Assembly: GCA_037043455.1 (NCBI GenBank)
Contig: JAWPHD010011218.1
Location: forward strand, 21,883-85,882
From: Cyrtodaria siliqua
Lineage: Eukaryota > Mollusca > Bivalvia > Adapedonta > Hiatellidae
Direction: 5' to 3'
DNA: 64,000 bases
In this document: positions 44,001-52,079 of the stretch, piece by piece
Numbering within the stretch: the stretch's first letter is position 1
Layout of the letters: every line of letters begins with the position of its first letter
Made by a program: the position numbers and the translations under genes
The notes under the pieces: generated by a model
What the model was told of the DNA's origin: nothing
Databases searched by the model: none
Seen by the model: the letters and a program-made list of their open reading frames with translations, nothing else

Positions 44001-47000
44001 GGATCTGACAGGATAGGACTAAAAAAAAAAATCATGTTTTTACTGAAAAATAAATTGGAGTCGGGCCAGTTTTTTTGTGGCCGGTCACATTCGGGCAAAC
44101 AAACATATTTGTTATTATGGCCAGAAAAAGGATTTCTTAAATCTGCAACAAGTTCACTGAATGAGAAACAATTTACTAAAAAGTTACTAAAATATTCACT
44201 AAAGTAAAATATTCACTAAATGAGCAACAATATGTTAACACAGCAATTTTAAGAGATTCTTGTGACAACTCTAACCAGAACAATTGTGAATGAAAACACT
44301 GTTAAAAGAACTAACCCACCAAGTAACAGCAAAATTACACTATAAAACCTTTTATCAAAACTCTGTCCAGGTGGTCATATAATAATGCATGTGTCGATTA
44401 CAAGTAAAGGTTTATTCACAGGTTCTTTAAATACCAGTAATTGAATATGCGTAGAATAAATTATGAGTTGGTAATCAATTTGGGGTTTAGCCTGGCTGGC
44501 TGAAGCCATTTATAATGTGTCTGTAGAGTTTGGATTCTCAAAATGAGTAAGTTATATATATACCTCGTCGTCAGTAGGTTTAGAAACGACGTACACATGT
44601 TGTAACATTTGGCTGTTGTAGGCGGGATAGCTACTGTAACAGGTTCTTGGTATAATGCTAACCAGAACAATTGTGAATGAAAACTTTGTTAAAGTTTGTA
44701 GCAATTTGTAGTAGTTGAAAAACAGTCAATTTATCAGCCTTTAATGAGTTAATATTTTATATTTAAGTCAAACACTCACACATGTTACTATCTGAAAAGT
44801 TGTCACAACTGTGTCATTGATGGTGGCGATGGTTGTGGTGTGGATGATGCTGCTGCTGATGATGTCAATGCAAAATGTATGATACTGTTGTTGCTGCTGC
44901 TGAAGTTGTTGCCAGAAATATGCTGATCTATGGGCTGTGTAACATATTACCTCAGCGATTTTTTTCACCCTTTTGGGAATGGTACCGGTACTCATTCAAA
45001 ATTTGCGTTGTGTTTTTCACTATCGATCTAAAGCAATATGCTTAAATATTTTGCAAACACATTACCATGTACACATTCTCGTCTAGTATTTCATTACCCT
45101 CAGCTAGAAGAATATGTCCCCACTTCTTCTGTTTGAAGTTTCACTTGAAATTGTTTTTAAAAAAGAAAATTTAAAAAAAATTGGGGATTGGGAATTATTT
45201 TACTCCAATTGATGTTTTGCAATGGGGAATGGTTCCGTTTTTCGGTACCACTTCCGTTTTTCGGTACCACTTATATAAAGAAAACACACACTGTACCTGT
45301 TTTAGAGCCCAGATGCGGGAAGAATTCTCGTTTTGATTGTCCGTCACTATGATGTAGTGACAGCCAACAATTGCACATGAACAGCCAAGACTTTTTCCGT
45401 TTCGTATTAACAATTTCTACTTCTTGTAAGAACCAACCTTCTTCTTTCTTAATGCCATCATGCTGTAACAGAAAAAAGTTACAAATGATGCATGTTTTGA
45501 GTAAGGGCTATTCCATTAAAACGCTATTCCATTAAAACATACCTGGAACCTCAGGAAGGCAGTTTAATAAACACCTATGGGTGAATGCTATTTTCTGAAA
45601 TCTGGTTCTTTAAACTCAATTTTGCAGGTGGGTTTTCAATTTCAAATGTGCCTTCCTGGGGTTCCATGTATATTTTAATGGAATAGCCCTAATTTATACA
45701 TATGTATCGAGATCTAGTGCCATATAATTTTCATTTGAGAAAACACACACATTTTCAAATAATGTTCATAATTTGTAGTAGTTTATATGATTTGCATATG
45801 GCACTTATAACAGTCTATAAAATCATTTTTTTAATTATTTTATTATCAGAATTTTGTGATTCTGGATTTAACAACCTCATTAATCAATGTCAAGTAAAAA
45901 CTCAACGAGTTCTGAGAACGGAATGAGTTAATCCACCTCACTAAATCACGTGTGTATGAACGTTTCATTAGGGGGTGGGAGGACCAAAAAGGTATGTTTC
46001 AATTATTGGGTTGGGCCAAACGTTTTCACAAAAACACTTTTTGAGCGCTAACCTTTTTTTCCTCAAATTATTGGGGGCCAAAGCATACTCCGGCACCCCC
46101 ATTCTGAACATTGAGCGGGGCCGTCCACCCCTGGCTCATGATATCACTTTCTCGTGTTATGACATCACATCATGCCATTTTTATGCAACTCAGTGTGTTC
46201 TGCGAACTGACTGAGCATTTAACTTGCTATGAGAAACAGATCAAGACTGTCAGTATCTCTCATTGAGTAATGAGTTTCTTGAAACCAAGAATCATAAAAT
46301 TCTAAATATAGAATATATGTTTCATATAACAGGTATCATATGAGAATCATATATGAATTATATATATGAATCTATCATGAGTATACAGTTCAGACAGGAA
46401 ATTTCAACTGAATTTCATCAGAACTGAGGTTTTGCCAAAACCTGGAGAAAATGTATGGTAAATGATAACTCTTTGTATGAGAACTATGCAAGCAACTTCT
46501 AAAATTGTTGAATTCTGCAGCAGATGTCTAACACTAATGCAGGGCTTGAACTTAGCACTCGCAAATTCGCAAAACGTTTTTAAAAAGGTTGTTTTTAAAA
46601 AAATGCAAGTTGAAATTTTCAGCACTCGCAAAACAGCACAATCTAATATAAGTAGATTATCATGTCGATCTGCTCAATTCTGCCGAGAAACAGGGAGCCT
46701 GAGATAAAACCTTATCTCGGCAGTTACGTTCCGATCCCGTCAGGTGCACTCCTTTTGATGACGTCAGCACCTCTTTTGATGATGTCATGGTATATTTGAT
46801 GACATCTGGGTAGTTTGAACATAAAAAATGTGGAAAAAAGTTAAATTAAATGATTTTAAACGATCAACATGATAAATAGACTCGGACTCCATTTTTTTCG
46901 CAGCCTCACTAGATATTAACTGGATAGGATCAGGCACTTACATGATATTCTCTTTGTATGCGCAGAAATGTGTTTGACCGAAAGAAGAAAGAATGCACTT

Positions 47001-50000
47001 CTACAAGTTGAAATTATCCATAAAAAAAAAAAGCAAATTTGTCAAAAAGTTAAATTCTTGCCCTGTAATGTATAACATGAGTTTAATAAGATTTAAAGTC
47101 ACATTCATTTTATAAAAAAATAATTATTGAGATCCTTTCAATGGCTAAGTACCTGCCATCTATACTCAGATAACTACCTGCCATCTATACTCAGACATGA
47201 CAAAATAACAGGAAATAATCTTAAACCAGTCTTCACATACCTCCATGACTAGAGATTTAATATTGCCTATTTCAGGTCCTCGTATCTTGAACATGTGAGT
47301 GGTTCCCTTTGAGAACCTGAACGCCACACCTTTATTGGACTTCACAGAACCCGCCTTCTTGGTTAGTCGAGTTCGATTTATTTTTCCTTTAATTCCCTTC
47401 ATTGTCACATAAACCTGCGGAAAATAAAAAAAATAATCTTATGTTTTTCATAATCACACAATTATTTACATATTAATGGTATGCTGATTCGCCTATTGTT
47501 TTACAAAAAAAATTATATCTGAAAGAACATGGACTTGCAAATGCAGAATTCATTCTAAGCAGTCTTGGGGACATGTAAGAGATAACGATGATAAAAAAAG
47601 TTTCAATCTTGGAGTACGAGAATTTCGTTTTATGACGTCGCGGTACGTGAGCCTTCAAGAATTATTACAAACCGTAAAACCAACCACATACCATCCCAGA
47701 TTGAAAGTTATGTACTGTACCAATTTATATATGTTGTTAAACCAAATTCATGGGTGCTGGCATTCTGTATCATCCAATGACGTTGTTTGAATGTCATCCA
47801 ATGACATGGTTTGTTACATATTTTTCAGAGGTAAATCAAATTTGAGTCGCATGATAGTTTATGGTAGAGATTATTACTGATAATCGCCAAATATTCACAT
47901 TTCAGTTTATCCTCCACCATATCTAGTATCTCTTTATTTTAACATTTGTGACAGACTAAGCAAGAAAAGTAGACTGATATGGGTAAATATAATGTTCTCC
48001 ACATTGCCCTGATATCTCTCCCATGAGTTTGGATACCCACATGCCAGTTCATACCTATTTCATCAAACAAATTAAATAATGATGAACTATATAATAAAAT
48101 AGTATGCTATAATCTTTAAAAAATACTCAAAATCTTCCCTGAAAAAAGTCTGCTACCTTTGCATCCGTAGTAGCTCCCTTTTTGTCTGATGTGGTGACAA
48201 ACACTTTGTACAATACAGGACCTTCACCTGCATCTGCATGTAATTTCTTTGTCCCGTATCTGCCACTAGGGGCGCTGGAAGGGCGGTATCCTCTCTAGAT
48301 GGGAGAAAGTGAAAAGTTAATTAAAGTGTCTGAACTTTAAAGGGACACACGGCAATCTTGATTTTTTAAAAACTCACGGCGTCCCGTTAGTTTTTCTCTT
48401 CACTTGCATTTGTTCAATCATTAATAGTAATTGTTAGAATAGTTCAAAGCAAATTATATTTACATATTACTAACTTTTAATAATAGTGCATCAATAATAT
48501 ATTTAAAAATTTGGTCAAATAGTGAAGAAAATTGAAATCTCAATTTTTTATTTAATCATATGCAAGCAGTTTTAAAGTCAAAATGACGCAGGATAACTAA
48601 ATTGAGGAGCAAATTTTAATGTTTGAATAAAACTCAAGATTGCCATGTGTCCCTTTAAAGAAGATTAAATTTGTGCTATGATGAAATTGTTTTGTTTTTG
48701 GTAAGAGAGTTATCCACCCTTATTCATCAAACAATTCATTGTACAATAAATCATGTATAATTGTTGGCTACTGTACCCTTACATCACTCTTAACCCGTAA
48801 CCCCCTACATATATACAATGGACTCTTCTTTCTTTGTATTAAGACCATTCCATTCATGTGACAAAGGGGTGTTTTGGGGCAAATCACTCAGCAGCCAGAC
48901 ATTGTAAACCCTGATCATCAGTCTATTATAGTCATGCTTAGCGGGTTAAGGAGTAAATCAGGTCTCAGATCCGTTTTTATTGCATACGCATTTAGAAGCT
49001 CAGTTTACTTTCAATGTAACAAGTCAATATTCGCCCATACCGACGTGTCATATTGACGTGTTGTAAAGTCATTGAATTGAAACTACTACCGTGCATACTC
49101 GTTCGGGATTTGTGCAATTTGCATTGCAGTTCATGTCGCAGGAAGTTTGTCATGTGATGTAAACATTATAGTAGTTTTGTTTTATCGTGGAAGATTTTGA
49201 TGAAAATTAAACCCTATTGTTTTGTTCTAATTATTGGTTTTTATATTAAAAATGTGTATGAAATAAAAAGGTTATAAGATTTATATTGGGATATATGCAC
49301 TCGTTCTTCCGCGTATGCAGATTGTGCTCCTCAAGTCGCGCAATATTGTTATGCAGAAGAACTTTTGCCTACAACAATACAAATCTAATAACCTATAAAT
49401 CAAATTCATATAGATGTACCTATTCCAATTATGAGAGTTGAAAAAAGAACTTTAAATTTATTTTATTAGTAAAACCTGTCATCCACAACTCTCATCCTCA
49501 GTGAGTTATAACTGTGTTACAGAAACACTAGTTAGGGCATCCAATAAGTTGTATTCATAAATGGAAATAACGTATAGGTCAACGTACAGGTCAACGATGA
49601 TATTAGAATTGAATTGAATTGGATTTTATAGTCGCACCAACACCTAAGGTGATATGGCGACTTTCCAGCTTCCACTGGTGGAGGAAGACCCCAGGTGCCC
49701 CTCCGGGCAATTTTCGTGCACGGGCGGTCACCTGGGTAGAACCACCAACGTTCCGCAAGCCAGCTGGATAGCTTCCTCACATAAAGATTCCTAGGCCCCT
49801 GAGGGATCGAACCTACAGCAGCGAGGGGCAAGTGATTGCAAGTCAGAGACTCTAACCACTCGGCCACGGACGCCCCCGATGATATTAAAAGCTTTTAGCT
49901 TTGCATACAGCAGTAATATACAATAAATGACATTTTTGAAATGCACCTGTACTTTTTCATGAAACTTTATCTATAATCCGTCACAAAGGTTCAAGTAACT

Positions 50001-52053
50001 GACCTTTCTTGAGAGACCAAACAGAAAGGGTGGTCATATAAGGCAGGTTCAACTATAGATGTTTTATCTTACCCTTGATACTGATTGTATGGCACCAAAT
50101 CTTCGTTCAAAATACTCTGTAAGATGGGGGTCTCCTAGAGGGTCATAAGAGGGCAGCTGTGCACTTTTTCCTCTCTCAACTGTGGGGTACCCGAGGGAGG
50201 AGTTCACAAAATTCTCCCTCTGCCTCGCTGTAAAACACAAAAACAAATATGATGAATTAAGAAATAAGCATTATATTTTTACTTCCAGTTTAAAATTATT
50301 ATTTTTTATCTGAATGACAGTATAATTTTCTTTTATATCACTAATATGACACTGGCAATGACAGTTTTTTCTGCTAAAATTAACTTCTAGTATAATATAT
50401 GAGTAAAATTAAATCAGTAATTTATGTTTAAAGAAACTAACCCGCAAAATAACGGCAAAATTACGTTACAAAACTCTATCCAGGTGCTCAGGTCATATAA
50501 TAATGTTTATGTTGGTAACTCTTAATTCAATGCTCCAGTTTTGGGGTTTGGTCTGACTGGTTGAAAAGCCATTTATATTGTGTCTTATAGTTTGGTTTCT
50601 CAAAATATGCAAATTATATATATACTTCGTTGTCAGTAGGTTTAGAAGCAGTGTACATATGTTATAAAAATTGACTGTTGTTGGTGGGATAGCTTCTTTA
50701 AACAGTTGTCTGACAATAAATCTTTATTCAATTTTGAAAAAAAAGCTGACAGGTGCCCATAATGTGACATATGCACACATACAACCAACAATAACGAATG
50801 AATGGCCTTACCAGCATATGGGTGTGTCCTCGGATACTCATTATTCACGTAATAGCTCCTGGCTCGCACAGGCTGACGGTTATCCATCTGATTGGGGGAC
50901 CGCCATGGATCTGAATGCGAGGGAGCTATAATGGTCCTTCTTTGGGGAGCTGCAAACACATAAACAGGGAAACGGTAAGATTAACGTGCTTAATATGGGT
51001 TAACAGGGTTCAATTTTCATGACATCACATTATATAGTCTATACCTCTCACAACGTCCGACGTAATTTACCTATGCTTTTGCATATATAAATGTGTAAGT
51101 AATGAACTGATTGTCTGGAAGCAATGACTGTAGCCAGCCGTGAAATTTAACCGCAGCAAATCTCTTCCCAGCCGGGTTTGAGGGCATGCACCCCGGAAAA
51201 ACTATTGATTTCTACGTGATTTCTACATGCGATTTCCTGTATTTTAGTGCATTCCCGGGGCAGATTTTCAGTTTTAACAAATATATTCAAGCCTATTTCT
51301 GTCATATTTTTTTTATATAATCCATTAAAATGCCTACTTCAAAGTTTGGTACCTTTTAAAAATTCTTCAGAGTAGCTACGGGCCTGTACCTGGGGACATG
51401 TTATGCTCATTCATATCTGAATGGGGATTGGTTGTCTTTTAGATCATAATCCAACGCTATAAAATCCCCTCCTTTCTTCATACTACTTAATCTGTTTGTC
51501 TGAATCGTGTTTTACATAACTTTTAACACATGTTAGGACATAAATTATATGACGTTCAATTTTTTGTGGTAAAGGCAGACCACCCCATTTTTCCTGGGTA
51601 GAACCAGTATTGTACACCTCTATCCGTCATCCGTAAGAATCAACCCTTTCTTCCTTGACAAGTCGAGCTCCCAAGTGGGATTCAAACCTGTAGCGGTGAG
51701 GTGAGAAAGTTCTATACACAGCGTCTTACTACTTGATCTGATTACTTAGGTTGTTTATTGACTTTTATGCATTTCTACAACAGTCTAAATGATCATAACC
51801 CACCAATTAAACAAATCTTATTCTTCTTCATTGGTTTATATTATGGCTGTTTATTGTCTTGTAAGCATTTATAAAACATCATACCTGAAGATGGTCTAGC
51901 AGGCCTATTCCCAATAGCATATGGCGGTTTGGGCTGCATCGGTGGTACAGGTGGTGTTGGTCGGGCCACTTGACTTGACATGGGTAGGTTGGGAATGTTG
52001 AGACATCGCTTGACGGCCTCACTATTGGTACAGGGCTGGGACATGTAAGACAT
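28979..52053 (-). CDS. LOXHD1: LOXHD1-like PLAT-repeat protein, 10 exons, 524 aa, 3' end not in view
   Basis: Join, in transcript order: 52053..51885, 50949..50812, 50227..50073, 48294..48157, 47414..47241, 45462..45297, 43691..43444, 38612..38477, 32731..32587, 29081..28979 (1572 nt). All introns are GT-AG and all phases agree. Residues 1-180 are a Pro/Ser-rich low-complexity region. Three PLAT/LH2 beta-sandwich domains follow: A about 182-300 (divergent), B 315-425, C 443-524 (continuing). Signatures seen in B and [34 protein letters not shown]; and in [16 protein letters not shown]. Serial PLAT domains with this 'WFL..V' then 'FPC..WL' spacing are typical of LOXHD1, a protein of hair-cell stereocilia in vertebrates. 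The role in a mollusc is unknown. No splice-compatible exon was found below 28979. Confidence 0.9.
29125..29385. mobile_element. Tc1/mariner-like MITE with 'ACTC(A)GTTGCAAAAGAAG' ends
   Basis: The left end 'ctcagttgcaaaagaagctg' + 'gacgctttc' and the right end 'gtgtccactttcttttgcaa' + 'cagag' are imperfect inverted repeats flanked by TA-rich DNA. About 255 bp, non-coding. It lies in intron 9 of the LOXHD1-like gene. Confidence 0.7.
29600..29755 (+). repeat. Dispersed repeat family K, copy 2
   Basis: 'acgtcagcaacac', 'cataactcaatgtcacagtt' and 'attctttcactgagaaatcc' are shared with 35790 and, inverted, 17635. Confidence 0.65.
29756..30314. other. Intronic sequence with a short inverted repeat
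   Basis: 'attggtcgatttaaac' near 30041 and 'tgtttaaatcaaccaa' near 30086 are inverted. No other recognisable content. Confidence 0.45.
30315..30512 (+). mobile_element. tRNA-derived SINE, family C, head-truncated copy
   Basis: It is the inverse of 39270..39500: 'cagcctcgtccgtcggatgg'-like, 'cggtcccgtgtatcggtcta', 'aagaaccataggaatctat' and the end 'gatgagccgttaaacaacat'. The tRNA-like head is missing. Confidence 0.82.
30541..30803. mobile_element. TA-flanked MITE with 28-bp TIRs
   Basis: 'actactcaacttttataatc' + 'ggtca' at the left is mirrored by 'tgacc' + 'gattataaaagttgagtagc' at the right. Flanks are tata on both sides. About 260 bp, non-coding. Confidence 0.8.
31148..31937. repeat. 33-bp minisatellite x24, open in frame on both strands
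   Basis: The unit is 'atatatggcactgcattcag' + 'gtgtcattagatt', with about one substitution in every other copy, mostly CATTAG to CGTTAG. Because 33 is a multiple of three, two forward frames and one reverse frame stay open as 11-residue repeats ([11 protein letters not shown] forward, [11 protein letters not shown] reverse). The array lies inside intron 9 of the LOXHD1-like gene. I treat it as non-coding. Confidence 0.96.
32455..32573. repeat. Foldback inverted repeat just inside intron 9
   Basis: Arms of about 43 bp (32455..32497 and 32531..32573) share 'acggtgtc', 'gccatgtt' and 'catcgcatct' in inverse, around a loop with two copies of 'catcgcatctta'. The hairpin starts 14 bases downstream of the exon 9 donor in transcript direction. 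Confidence 0.8.
32587..32731 (-). CDS. LOXHD1: LOXHD1-like exon 9: start of PLAT-C
   Basis: The acceptor is 'tgtatgttgcag' and the donor AAAGA|gtatgt. 145 nt, phase 1 in, phase 2 out. It encodes [37 protein letters not shown] and NNFERK. Longer open frames on the same strand here are out of frame with the gene. Confidence 0.92.
32872..33230 (+). repeat. Dispersed repeat family I, copy 2
   Basis: 'gaaactaacgcgccaaaata', 'atgagttggtaactctt' and 'gagtttggattctcaaaata' are shared with 44318, 50434 and, inverted, 16360. Confidence 0.8.
33313..33707. repeat. 56-bp minisatellite x7, expanded from repeat family F
   Basis: Units start at 33313, 33369, 33425, 33481, 33537, 33593 and 33649: 'gttgccggggtagaatacaa' + 'ccactgcaatctcacaaaca' + 'cactgtcacatgcagg'. 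The unit is the inverse of the 'ctgcatgtgac...ctaccccggcaac' segment of family F. The 85-codon frame through it is a by-product. Confidence 0.96.
33708..33930 (-). repeat. Dispersed repeat family F, copy attached to the 56-bp array
   Basis: 'tcattcaaggtctttatcac', 'tttgcagcaactctgtagtt' and 'tggaggatataacctttcat' are the inverse of 16788..17120, in the expected order after the array. Confidence 0.82.
33931..34018 (+). tRNA. tRNA-like sequence followed by a T8 run (probably a relic or SINE head)
   Basis: A box A-like 'tagcttaggtgaaagcgc' gives a 4-bp GCTT/AAGC D stem. A box B-like 'gagttcaatctc' follows. CCTCT and AGAGG can pair as an acceptor stem. Eight T follow at 34011-34018, as in a Pol III terminator. 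The anticodon stem does not pair well, so I do not assign an amino acid. Confidence 0.3.
34040..34245 (+). mobile_element. Half copy of TIR element family H
   Basis: The right end 'caagattgccatgtgttcct' + 'tta', preceded by 'ataatttcaaggcttgataa', matches the right half of 48335..48660. The left half is absent. Confidence 0.55.
34246..35124. other. Intron 8 sequence with no feature seen
   Basis: No exon compatible with the PLAT gene, no repeat with a second copy in the window and no RNA gene recognised. Confidence 0.45.
35125..35282. repeat. (GAT/ATG)n imperfect microsatellite
   Basis: An impure 'gatgatgatgatga' run with ATGGTGATG interruptions, about 155 bp. Confidence 0.9.
35283..36470. 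other. Intron 8 sequence; contains repeat family K copy 3 at 35790..35925
   Basis: 'ttgacgtcacaactcaatgt' and 'attctttcactgagaaatcc' mark the K copy. The 73-codon forward frame at 35495..35716 has no recognised domain and is antisense to the surrounding gene. Confidence 0.5.
36475..36695 (+). repeat. Single 'TGACCTTTGACC' repeat unit
   Basis: It has 'ttgacctttgacctccaagt', 'ggccatgaccttttgaggta', 'tgtttcatggaaatccc' and a 'gacggaagaacggacggaca' tail. It belongs with the arrays at 23860 and 56520. Confidence 0.7.
36700..38470. other. Intron 8 sequence, low complexity in places
   Basis: A TTTCA run lies at 36985-37010, next to family F-like words. A 100-codon minus-strand frame (38089..38391) has no splice sites in phase with the PLAT gene and no motif. 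No exon seen. Confidence 0.45.
38477..38612 (-). CDS. LOXHD1: LOXHD1-like exon 8: PLAT-B to PLAT-C linker
   Basis: The acceptor is 'ctatggatacag' and the donor AAG|gtatct. 136 nt, phase 0 in, phase 1 out. It encodes [20 protein letters not shown], then [14 protein letters not shown], the diagnostic LOXHD1 segment after each PLAT sandwich. Confidence 0.93.
38676..39270. mobile_element. TIR element family H, second copy, split by a MITE insertion
   Basis: It begins 'aaagggacacacggtgatct' and has a duplicated about 130-bp segment ('catttgttcaatcattata', twice). It continues after 39122 with 'ttaattataagaatagtata' and 'gcaccaataatatatttaaa', as in 48335..48660. A family C SINE interrupts the 3' part, and a degraded right end may lie at 39668. 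Confidence 0.75.
38881..39122. mobile_element. Tc1/mariner-like MITE, family M, copy 2 (nested in H)
   Basis: CTGAGGGAAAAAAGTTTAGC ... GCTAAACTTTTTTCCTCAG with TA on both sides. The uninterrupted site 'caatcattatattaattata' is present 120 bases upstream in the duplicated segment, giving an internal empty-site comparison. Confidence 0.85.
39270..39580 (-). mobile_element. tRNA-derived SINE, family C, full copy
   Basis: On the minus strand, 'ggctggcgtggcgcagtcgg' + 'tagcgcgg' is a clean tRNA head with box A (TGGCGCAGTCGG). 'ccccgggttcaatcctcc' is box B. The body runs to 'gagccgttaaacaacattca'. It is the best-preserved SINE in the window. Confidence 0.9.
39687..40260. mobile_element. Foldback element with about 200-bp arms
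   Basis: The left side has 'gtgaaagaattatcaa', 'atcggatgataaacaa' and 'catatatgg'. The right side has them in inverse order and orientation ('ccatatatggtcatat', 'tttatcatccgattttgata', 'attctttcacc'). The ends 'tagggaatatagcaac' and 'gtcgctacattccctttа'-type sequences are also inverted. The centre is near 39980. Confidence 0.8.
40261..40684. other. Intron 7 sequence with no feature seen
   Basis: No exon or multi-copy repeat recognised. Confidence 0.4.
40685..40855. repeat. 34-bp tandem repeat x4-5
   Basis: The unit is 'ccaggttgtatacgctgtta' + 'attataattctata'. One unit is shortened ('tatacaatgttctatacc'). Confidence 0.92.
41168..41640 (+). repeat. Dispersed repeat family F, long copy with 20-bp expansion
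   Basis: It is collinear with 16788..17170 ('ggttttaaggcgcaccaaca', 'ctgaactgcagagttgctgc', 'gaagacctttaatgaacatg'). At its 3' end 'cccccggcaaccacacgggg' is repeated three times from 41571. Frames on both strands here are by-products. Confidence 0.88.
41641..42600. other. Intron 7 sequence; 26-bp duplication at 42342..42396
   Basis: 'aaactatgaggtcatactgc' + 'ccttcc' occurs twice in tandem. No exon seen. Confidence 0.5.
42600..42748 (-). mobile_element. tRNA-derived SINE, family D
   Basis: On the minus strand, 'ggagcgttgtggtttagtgg' is box A-like and 'gtgggttcaatccccgcc' is box B. About 150 bp. It ends in 'ggttctacccaggaag', a piece shared with the body of family A. Confidence 0.72.
42749..43440. 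other. Intron 7 sequence with no feature seen
   Basis: No exon, repeat or RNA recognised before the exon 7 donor. Confidence 0.4.
43444..43691 (-). CDS. LOXHD1: LOXHD1-like exon 7: most of PLAT-B
   Basis: The acceptor is 'cctgatttcag' and the donor AGG|gtaagt. 248 nt, phase 1 in, phase 0 out. It contains [38 protein letters not shown] and [14 protein letters not shown], a textbook PLAT pattern. Confidence 0.93.
44318..44645 (+). repeat. Dispersed repeat family I, copy 3
   Basis: 'actaacccaccaagtaacag', 'caggttctttaaatacc', 'tatatatatacctcgtcgtc' and 'ggcgggatagctact' are shared with 32872 and 50434. Confidence 0.82.
44646..45296. other. Intron 6 sequence; GCT/GTT triplets and a 20-bp duplication
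   Basis: Interrupted gctgctgctgatgatg and ttgttgctgctgctg runs lie near 44850-44910. 'ttccgtttttcggtaccact' is repeated twice at 45235-45272. No exon. Confidence 0.5.
45297..45462 (-). CDS. LOXHD1: LOXHD1-like exon 6: end of PLAT-A
   Basis: The acceptor is 'ttctgttacag' and the donor CAG|gtacag. 166 nt, phase 0 in, phase 1 out. It encodes [19 protein letters not shown], matching the 'H D...WFL..V.V' segment. [12 protein letters not shown] follows in place of the usual 'FPC..WL'. This phase restores Asp at the junction with exon 7. Confidence 0.85.
45804..46318. mobile_element. TIR element family B (MITE), copy 4, interrupted
   Basis: The left end 'aacagtctataaaatcattt' and the right part 'ttgaaaccaagaatcataaa' are family B. 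The centre about 45965..46140 ('tagggggtgggaggaccaaa' to 'ggggccgtccacccctgg') is unrelated to the other copies and looks like an insertion. The last about 30 bp of the right TIR are lost. Confidence 0.75.
46319..47160. other. Intron 5 sequence with no gene seen
   Basis: It contains two 'gatgatgtca'-type words near 46760. The open frames here lack protein features. Confidence 0.4.
47241..47414 (-). CDS. LOXHD1: LOXHD1-like exon 5: core of PLAT-A
   Basis: The acceptor is 'tttccgcag' and the donor GAG|gtatgt. 174 nt, 58 codons, phase 0. It begins [11 protein letters not shown], the second strand after the TDA turn, and has [17 protein letters not shown] in the position of 'LP.LG.l..i.i'. PLAT-A is more basic and less canonical than B or C. 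Confidence 0.85.
47470..48150. other. Intron 4 sequence with no feature seen
   Basis: A short direct repeat 'gtcatccaatgac' lies near 47773-47812. Nothing else. Confidence 0.4.
48157..48294 (-). CDS. LOXHD1: LOXHD1-like exon 4: start of PLAT-A
   Basis: 138 nt, phase 0 on both sides, donor AAG|gtagca. The last 20 residues, [18 protein letters not shown] in part, are the first beta strand and the 'GxxTDA' turn of a PLAT domain. The acceptor (cccatctag) is weaker than the others. Confidence 0.82.
48335..48660. mobile_element. TIR element family H, complete copy
   Basis: CTTTAAAGGGACACACGGCA + ATCTTG is mirrored by CAAGATTGCCATGTGTCCCT + TTAAAG. 26-bp TIRs, 326 bp in total, no coding. It is the reference copy for fragments at 2770, 34040 and 38676 and for the 47-bp array at 20665. 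Confidence 0.85.
48782..48952. mobile_element. TIR element family N, copy 4
   Basis: 'tcttaacccgtaacccccta', 'atggactcttctttctttgt', 'accattccattcatgtgac' and the end 'catgcttagcgggttaag', as in 27905..28050. Confidence 0.75.
48953..49603. other. Intron 3 sequence with no gene seen
   Basis: No exon or recognised repeat. Confidence 0.4.
49604..49880 (-). mobile_element. tRNA-derived SINE, family B, full copy
   Basis: On the minus strand, 'cgtccgtggccgagtggtta' is box A of Ser/Leu type and 'taggttcgatccctcagg' is box B. The body has 'gaggaagctatccagctggc' and 'ggggtcttcctccaccagtg'. It ends in AATTC repeats. The 111-codon frame over it is a by-product. It shares the AATTC end with repeat family F. 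Confidence 0.88.
50073..50227 (-). CDS. LOXHD1: LOXHD1-like exon 3
   Basis: The acceptor is 'tgttttacag' and the donor AGG|gtaaga. 155 nt, phase 1 in, phase 0 out. It encodes linker sequence including [13 protein letters not shown] and [15 protein letters not shown]. No domain assigned. Confidence 0.8.
50434..50712 (+). repeat. Dispersed repeat family I, copy 4
   Basis: 'aaactaacccgcaaaataac', 'ccaggtgctcaggtcatata' and 'gtttagaagcagtgtacata', as in 32872 and 44318. Lies in intron 2. Confidence 0.8.
50812..50949 (-). CDS. LOXHD1: LOXHD1-like exon 2
   Basis: The acceptor is 'atgtgtttgcag' and the donor CTG|gtaagg. 138 nt, phase 1 in and out. It encodes a basic, Pro/Arg/Tyr-rich linker ([18 protein letters not shown] and following) with no domain. 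Confidence 0.8.
50950..51491. other. Intron 1 sequence with no feature seen
   Basis: No exon or recognised repeat. Confidence 0.4.
51492..51727 (-). mobile_element. tRNA-derived SINE, family A, copy 7
   Basis: Tail 'cataacttttaacacatgtt', body 'cctgggtagaaccagtattg' and 'cgtcatccgtaagaatcaac', box B 'aggtttgaatcccact' on the minus strand. Head cut at 'gaaagttctatacacagcg'. It lies 158 bases from the exon 1 donor. Confidence 0.8.
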
Positions 52054-52074
52054 CTTGACTGTCTTGTCTGCTTT
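51885..52074 (-). CDS. LOXHD1: LOXHD1-like exon 1 (with presumed start codon)
   Basis: The acceptor 'atatattacag' is followed by 21 bases, then ATG at 52053. It encodes 56 codons plus one base, ending CTTCAG|gtatga. The peptide is Pro-rich ([14 protein letters not shown]). The reading frame is open across the 21 bases before the ATG and an acceptor lies there, so an upstream exon must exist. It is probably a leader, but coding sequence cannot be excluded. Confidence 0.75.
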
Positions 52075-52079
52075 CTGTA

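Noticed and set aside
49532..49867. 111-codon minus-strand gene
   Set aside because: The frame translates a tRNA-derived SINE including its tRNA-like head.
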